Under the pieces are notes generated by a model. The model saw only the letters and a list, made by a program, of their open reading frames with translations. It was not told the DNA's origin and did no database searches. The translations under genes and the position numbers were made by a program. A stretch of 64,000 nt of DNA, from NCBI GenBank assembly GCA_946902985.2, contig OX336397.1, forward strand, positions 190,096,813 to 190,160,812, written 5' to 3'. Origin of the DNA: Meconema thalassinum (taxonomy: Eukaryota > Arthropoda > Insecta > Orthoptera > Tettigoniidae). This document shows, piece by piece, positions 57,103 through 64,000 of the stretch. How positions within the stretch are numbered: the stretch's first letter is position 1; each line of letters begins with the position of its first letter.

Positions 57103-58740
57103 CCTGAAGAAGCACATGAGCATCCATAGTGCTATTAAGCCTTACTCCTGCAGCACATGTGGAGCAAACAATGCTCGGAAAAGTGACATGAAGAAGCACG
57201 TGATGATCCATACTGGTGTAAAGCCTTTTTCCTGTGATACATGCGGAACAAAGTTTACTAGGTTAGGCAATTTGAAAAAACACATGATGATACATGCAGA
57301 GCAAAGTTTACATGGCTAGGTTATTTGAAAGAACACATGAAGATTCATGGTGGTGTAAAGCCTTACCAATGTGTTACATGCGGAGCAAAGTTTTCCGAGA
57401 TAGGTAATTTGAAGAGACGCATGATGATTCATAGTGATGTATGTGATACATGCGTAGCGAAGTTAACTCTGATGACCTTCTTGAAGAATCATATGATGAT
57501 TCATAGTGGTGTCAAGCCTTACTTATGTGACGGATGCGGAACAATGTTCACTCAGATGGTCTCCTTGAAGACGCATATGATGATCCATAGTGGTATAAGG
57601 CCTTATTCCTGTAGTACATGTGGAGCCAACATTACTCGGAAAGGTCACCTGAAGGAGCACTTGACGATCCTTAGTGGAATAAGGCCTTATTCCTTTGACA
57701 TATGCGGTGCGAAGTCCTCTGAGAAAAGCAGTTTAAAGAAGCACATGATGATTCGTAGGTGTCTTAAGGCACATTCCTGTGTTATATGCCAAGCAAAATT
57801 TACTCGCAACGGACAGTTGAAGACACACATGATGACCCATAGTGTCTCGTGAATCATGCCTGTGGTATACGTGGAGCAAAAGTTACGAGGAAAGGTGACT
57901 TGAAGAGTCACACGGTGATCCAAGTGGTCTCAAGCCTCATTTCTGTAGTTAATGTGCACCATACTTTACTCGGAGATATCATCTGAAGAAACACATGATG
58001 ATATATAGTGATCTCTGGCCACACTTCCGGGGTATAAGAGAAACAAACTCTGTGAAAGGTACACTGAAGTCACACTGAAGCCTCAACCTAAATTCCTGTA
58101 GTAAATGTAAAGCGAAGTTTACTGAGGATGTAAAGTTAAAAGAAACACCCTTATACATAGTTTTTTTAAGGCAACATTCGTGCAGTACATGTAGAGCAAA
58201 CTTTACGGGAATGTTATATTTGAAGCCTCACATGTTCCATAATGGTCTCAAGGTAGAATCCTGTGGTATAAGTAGAAGAAGCATTACTCGGAAAGGTATC
58301 CTGAAGACTCGCTGAATACATCCATGTAGTTCATGTGGAGTGAAATTTACTTATAAAAGTAATTTGAAGACTTACCTCTTCATCCATGGTAGACTAATGC
58401 CACATTCCTCTGGTACAGGTGGAGCAATGATTACCTTTAAAAGCTGTTGGAGGAGGAACGTGTTGATCCATGGTGGTTCAAGCTAAATTCATGTACTACT
58501 TTCGAGGCAAATTTTACTCTGGAGAGTTATGTGAAGAGACACATGTTCTTCCTTAGTGGTCTAGGACCTCATACCTGTGATACATGCGGAGTAAAATGTA
58601 ATCAGAAAGACAATTTGGAGACACTCATGACGATTTATAGTGGTCTAAGGCCACATTCGAACAGTGCATGAGGAGTAACTATTAGAAAATGTAATTTGAA
58701 AGCTCACATGTTCCATTGTAAACGAAAGTTTGATGTTTTT
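57103..58740 (+). pseudogene. Decaying downstream zinc-finger array
   Basis: The 84-bp finger repeats continue beyond the stop for about 1.6 kb, roughly twenty more fingers. The frame 57068-57319 continues the array after the 7-bp duplication with FARNGDLKKH and two complete fingers. A deletion near 57300 then fuses HMMIH to a later AKFTWLGYLKEH, removing a linker and cysteines. 57325-57852 holds about six fingers, several with lost ligands (KRRMMIH, HLTIL, YSFDIC, MMIR). After 57852 stops and frameshifts accumulate (for example GAKVTRKGDLKSH, KAKFTEDVKLKE, HTCDTCGVKCNQKDNLE). It may now be 3' UTR or pseudogene sequence. Confidence 0.8.
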
Positions 58741-60060
58741 CAGTCGGTGAAAATGATTGTACACAAATGAGATGGGTTATTTCTTATTCCGGAAAAAATA
58801 CATGCTATTAATAAATACAGTTGAATGTCCACTTTTGATAGTTAAGCGATCAACATCAGATTCATTACACATAGGCTATATAATCTGTCTGAAATTACGG
58901 GTGATAATATTTACAATATATACACTTATTGAGTTGCAGTATTAGTTGAGATAATGCAACTCGCCAATATATGATACATAGTTGAGATACTGGAAGCGGT
59001 GATTCACCTTCGGATTTTTTTGTTCGGAGTGAATATGTGGTTGTTGTAAATGGTCAGTTCAGGTTGTATTGTACAGGTTACCTATCTGGTTGTGTCATGC
59101 GCGGTGCTGTTGAGAGTAGTGCACATGGTCATTGTTTGCAATAACCCGACAGGAAGTTCCTGTGTGTGAGGGTCCCTTATCTCGTTGGGTTGTTCGGGCG
59201 CTCGCATTCCTCTGTGCTATGCCTTCCTCGTGCAAATGTACCTGTAGTAGGTTGCCAAGTCTAGTCTCTCTAATGTGGTGTATGATACTGTATTCAGGAT
59301 CATCTTCAACTCTTTAAGACCTGTTTTCAACCTCCACTATTCAGCAAAAAAGGACTCTTTAAGCGCAAACGGACTAATGAGAATGTTCCGGCACCTTTAA
59401 TACTGGCGTTAGTACCGGCCTAGGTTTATTGAAGAAAAAGATACATCGTACATCCTGATCCAATAAAATGTTTCCCTTATTAATCCCATATCTAGCTTGG
59501 CTACATCGTTATGTTTTGTCTTGTTTTCGACGGGTTGTGTTTTCTAGTAGAGTGATGAGGGGTGAACTCGCCATGAAAGTGGAATATCCAGGTATGGTAT
59601 TGAGATTCCTATGATTTGTTATTACCATCCTATTTACAATTTTTCATTTTCCATCTCAAAACTTTTTCATTACAGTTATGAAGGACTAATTAATAAATTA
59701 CAGTATTATTTTTATAGTCTGGTTACTACTTCTATGTTATAAAGGTATATTTTGGTACACTGTATAAAATTTACAAGAAACTCCAATAATCCATGGCCTG
59801 GCACATCCTAATTCAGAAATTTACAAGCATTTACAAAGTGAATAGTACAAATTAAGAATAATATAAAACTGTGTGCGTATTTAAAATTTCAAGTCCTTTT
59901 GATCAAAACTGATGCGTATGGAGCGTTCTGAATACTGAAAAAAAATACACTTTCGAGAAAAAGCCATTTTAGTAACAGACACATTTCAAATAAACATACC
60001 TGCCTCAGAACTAGCCAGCATCATACATATCCCCTTCCTTGTACTTTTTTCTCTCTTCTG
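58741..60060. other. Sequence between finger array and Mutator relic
   Basis: A GC-richer patch at 59100-59400 contains a 61-codon frame with no known domain. AATAAA occurs near 59463. No gene is identified. Confidence 0.35.
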
Positions 60061-60081
60061 CCTTGGTTTTCGCCAGCTTCA

Positions 60082-61823
60082 TCATTTCCTAGCAGTTATT
60101 TTGTCATGTTTGGTCCTAGCGATGCTCTTCTTTTCTCGCACCTCGTCTATGTCTTTGCTTCTCTTATGTACACTCTCACATATGTCTCTGCCTAAATGGA
60201 ACATTTTCAGTTTATGCGTAGCAAGCGCACCCATATTAAATAAACTTGCAGCATTTGCCGCTGCCATATCTACTCTTGATTTTGTTATAAAAGAATGTTT
60301 AAGGCACCTCTACCAAATCAGAGAATGCACACTTTCGTTCCGGTTTTGTGTTTTTCCCCTAGTACATCGTTTTAATAGTTAAATCATTTGCCAGACACTG
60401 ATAGAGCATTAATTTACATACTAGCATGGGGGTCAGTCTGACATTCATCTCTTCATGAGACTGTGGTGTTTCACCTACTGCAACAGCTTTCTTAGAAAAA
60501 CGAAAGGAAACAACTCCGTCAGGGCAAGCGATGTGCTTGGGGTGTCTCATAGTGGCAAAAATACATCGCTTCATTTGTGGCACATTAGGAACATTTGAAG
60601 CTACAGCAGTCCTGTAATAGAAAGTCAGCGACGTTATTGTACTTTCCTTCAGTGTTGTTGGTCCCCGCTCACCAAGTCTAACACCTTTGCCTTGCCATTC
60701 TTTGACAAGATTCCCGAGACCTGTACCCTTTCTCTTAGAAATGTGATTTATACATTCTTCTTTTTCAATTGGTTGTTCATAAACCTGGAGGCTGTTGAGG
60801 TGCCGAAAAGTCTTAGCGTCGCCATGAGATTGAATAGTAGTGTAGCGCAGCTTACAGTCAGAAAAAGAACGTTGTGCTTCTACCACTTTAATTGCTCCTG
60901 AAGTGCCTTCAAAATTTGTTGAACATTCCCCAAATATTTTATGCCCCTCCTGCCAATTGGAAAATTCAGGGGTGTATATTCCCAGTTCTGCATCTGTCAC
61001 ACTACACATATGGCAATACTTGGAAATGGTTTCGTAGTCAATAACTAGACCAGTCAAGATATCAATGACCACACCAACCCCATACAAACATGTATGGCCA
61101 TGTTTGTGCCAACAACCACCATAGGATACAGCAATATCCAGAATGTCTTTCTGTTCGAGTGAGGGATCGACAGCTACATGTTCCCTTCGAACTACCTTCC
61201 TAGTTTTGGGAAGAATCTCATTTTTAAATTGAGAGGTGTTCATTCCCAGTCTACTGAAATGAGTTTCATAGGTTTTTTGCCATCGCCTTCACACTTACTG
61301 CATTAAGGAATTTATTCATAGCAGAATGGCCTGTTCCTATAATTACAAAATCTTCTACCATCCTTCTATTAATGTCAAAGCTTGGTCTCTGTGATTTTTA
61401 TTTGAACGGGGACTTGTGTGCCCTACTGAGTTATAGAAATAACATGCCTGACATTATATCACCAACTTACTACAAAAGCCATGCTTATTCCTTAGGAGTA
61501 GAACTGAACATTTCTTATAACACTCACTGCACTTGACATTTCCAATGAGCTGCTGCAACATCCCCACGTGCACTATAATGTATTCGTCTCTAATTAGGCC
61601 TACCGTAGCTCTTGCATCAGTAGCACACAGGGAACTGGTGTTTCAATCTCATTTGCCAAAATTGGTCTTGCACTTCCATTAAGTTTTGATTCACTGTCAA
61701 CAACTTCAGCAATAGATTTGTCACCCCATCGTCCCTAGTATATTCACTGGCCCGATCACTCTTTTTTGATTTCCTGCTCCTAGGCTTCTTCCAATGACTA
61801 TGAATGGAATGCATTTTACACAC
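60082..61823 (-). pseudogene. Mutator-like transposase relic
   Basis: Minus-strand pieces in order: a basic N-terminus (HWKKPRSRKSKKSDRASEY); a zinc-ribbon-like CSECYKKC with CQACYF after a stop; SFDINRRMVEDFVIIGTGHS; then an open frame 60359-61243 with DIAVSYGGCWHKHGH, CLYGVGVVIDILTGLVIDYE, KYCHMCS, EKEECINHISKRKGTGLGNL; and GKTQNRNESVHSLIW near 60340 with ANAASLFNMGALATHKL. The blocks match the Mutator-like transposase family of animals. Breaks: frameshifts near 61620, 61270 and 60357, a TAA near 61454 and a TAG after HSLIW. The usual DG in SxDGxW is GG here, probably removing a catalytic Asp. Terminal inverted repeats were not found. Confidence 0.8.
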
Positions 61824-64000
61824 CCCTTACAACAAAACCAATAAAATAACCACAAATTAAGTAAGTTAGGCTACTGCATGATATAGAATCTCGAGGCAAC
61901 TTAAATACAATAACAGTTCCTTAAAAACCATGTGCTTTCTGTACCCCGTAATCACATCACCTCTAAATTTGACCTCAATGCAATGAAAGCGATGTTTTTC
62001 AATTAACATAGTCTTTAAAATAAAAAAATATATGAATATACATAACGTCTCAAATTAATCAAGTTTCCAACAGTAAAGAAAAAGTAAAAACAATATAATC
62101 TAATTGCTTCTAATATGAAATGTGCGTCTGGTGACCGTATACACAGAGAGATGGCAGCACTTATGTATTCTGTATATTATCTGAGATTTTGCCAGATATT
62201 TAAAACATAAAACTACGAGAAAAAACAGGGTATGTCTAAGACGAGCACGGGAGATGTGGGTGTGACCTATTAAAGTGCCATGCACACAGGATTTAAATGC
62301 CTCCGCAAGAAATTTAAAAATGCCCGCAGATAAAAAAAAACTAGTATCCACATGTGCTTTGATGTCTGGACTACCAACTTCTAACAAAAACTCATCTGTG
62401 TTTAGGTCATTTTTGGGTAAAACAAACTCAGTAGGGTCGCACTGTAAGAACACTCCAGTACGAAAATACCTCAAAGAGGAATCATTATGTCACAGTTTGG
62501 TAGGTACATAGGAGCTCTAAACTGAAGGATGATAACTTCAAGACACTTCAGGTGTATCAATACCTCTAAGAGGAACCTCCTGACCACAGTATGGGTTGGT
62601 ACTGTACTCGAAATTGTAAGAGTCCATGAAAAAGGGACCGACGGAGTTTCGAACGGAGAGACAGAGGAAAATATGTGTATAAAATAAATCGTGATTTGAG
62701 TGTTTAACGAAATTTTAGCCTGAAGAAATATCTTTATTTGGAAGAGAAATGAGAATTTTGTATTCTGCATTATTTTAGCCAAGAGAGAATGTTGGAAATG
62801 TAGCCAGGAATATACACAGTTTCACGGAATTACGATATCGAAACGTGTTTTTGTCAGCGGGGCGACCTGACAAGGAGAGTTGAAGGTGAGGCACGCGCCA
62901 GAGAATCGAAGAGGGGAGATAGCACACGACACGACAGTGATCCATGAGGAACAATAGATTTGATAACAATGAAGGAACCATTCAGATTAATGGGAACTTA
63001 TAAGAGGCTACATAATTATTATAATTATATTTTAATATTATAGCAGACTGGAGTATATTAAAAATGCAAGCAAGAGAAAATAAATTTAATTGGCAAAACA
63101 GAAAGTGAATTAGATTGCTACAAATAGAAGATATGAGTGAATAAGTGAGTTTATGAATGAGTGTGAGGCTAGCGCGGAAAATTTGAGAAGGAAGGAGAAC
63201 TTATGAGGCTAGCAGCGCAGGAGGAACAGGGTTCTTATTCTACGAGTTTCAGAAGAAGCAAGACGTATTGGAAAGTCACTCCACAGAATAGTATAAAATT
63301 GCAACCAACAGAAGAATAAAATTACAACGGGAGGAGATACCTCGTTAGCAGTAAATTACCAGAGATTTAGTGAAAGAATATTGGAAATATAAAAGAAGAT
63401 TGATAAACATTTATAAGAACTACAGGCAGAATATAAAAACGTTGAATTTGAAAAAGTATACTTGAAAATATACTCATCAATAATTCACTCTCATAAAAGT
63501 GAAACTTCAGCAACATAATACGAGAACGCAGAGAAAGTATTATACCGACATTACAGTATTAAAAAATCTACAAGAACATTGATAAAATGTGTTCAAATTT
63601 TAGTCGGATGGGAGAAACTACAGTCAACTATACTTGTGTACTGAGAATTATGTTTTAACTTCACTTTGGAGGGAGGTTAAGCTACACTAACTAAGTGAAG
63701 TCCAGCGATGATCAAAACTACGCAACTATGGAACTTCACTGCATAACAAACAGCAGTAAGCTTGGAGGCCAAAACAAGCTACTAAATAGACGAGAGATTC
63801 TAATATTTATATGGTATTCTCATCGTAAGCATATCACTATCTACAATTACCATCAGGAACTTCCAGAGAGGGGCCTATTGAAGAAAAACTAAAAGAAGCG
63901 AAAGCAGCATCAAGATCGTAGATCGCGAAGCAAGATGATGGAGCCGTGCGTGCAGTTCACTGACATGCAGCCCGGGAGAGTGCTATGTGTCATTCCAGCT
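61824..64000. other. Right end of window, no recognised gene
   Basis: Frames such as 62100-62474 (minus) and 62275-62511 (plus) overlap and match no family. From about 62640 the plus strand is A-rich; positions 63301-63360 count A26, T10, G12, C12. The last 100 bases become GC-richer (GGAGCCGTGCGTGCAGTTCA). It may be the start of another long element continuing outside the window. Confidence 0.3.

Noticed and set aside
62100..62511. Overlapping frames of 124 and 78 codons
   Set aside because: They lie on opposite strands over the same DNA and neither resembles a known family.
33291..64000. 33.3-36.5 kb and 62.8-64 kb as two copies of one long element
   Set aside because: A few phrases such as CACGCGCCAG recur, but I could not align longer blocks.

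Overview
The window looks like nuclear DNA from an animal, most likely an insect with a large, repeat-rich genome. The evidence is one spliced C2H2 zinc-finger gene with GT..AG introns, one of them about 26 kb, spread through a dense mix of LINE, SINE, hAT, Mutator-like and LTR elements. There are no operons, rRNA genes, true tRNA genes or CRISPR arrays. The RTE-type LINE and the tRNA-derived SINEs resemble those I know from orthopteroid insects, but that placement is an inference from memory.

Layout. (1) 5-12201: a 12.2-kb segment bounded by two nearly identical direct repeats of about 294 bp. Its 11.6-kb interior has no transposase, integrase, reverse transcriptase or other recognisable gene. 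It holds several unrelated minisatellites and a T/G-rich plus strand, so it reads as a large non-coding terminal-repeat element (LARD-like). (2) 12202-14423: LINE remnants, one of them an RTE relic split by a 464-bp SINE with a 13-bp target duplication. (3) 14424-18902: a 4.5-kb hAT-type element without a transposase, shown by near-matching 12-bp ends and an exact 8-bp target duplication, and carrying several SINEs and a palindromic element. (4) 18960-24420: a LINE endonuclease relic, then a broken hAT transposase of the ZMYM1/DUF4371 type.

(5) 24922-57102: a five-exon zinc-finger gene on the plus strand. Every splice junction keeps frame. Intron 2 (25294-51193) holds a LINE split by a gag-only LTR element with a 4-bp target duplication, a nearly intact RTE element with a single stop codon just before its FADD motif, a truncated second RTE copy, a hAT C-terminal relic, several minisatellites and dispersed repeats. 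Introns 3 and 4 hold a 71-bp minisatellite and another LINE relic. The finger exon gives four complete fingers, then a 7-bp tandem duplication breaks frame. About twenty more fingers continue downstream with increasing decay.

(6) 58750-64000: a Mutator-like transposase relic on the minus strand, flanked by sequence I do not recognise.

The genes do not form a pathway. The window is one host gene whose introns and flanks have been filled by parasitic elements, many of them non-autonomous. The most unusual object is the 12.2-kb direct-repeat-bounded non-coding segment at the left end.
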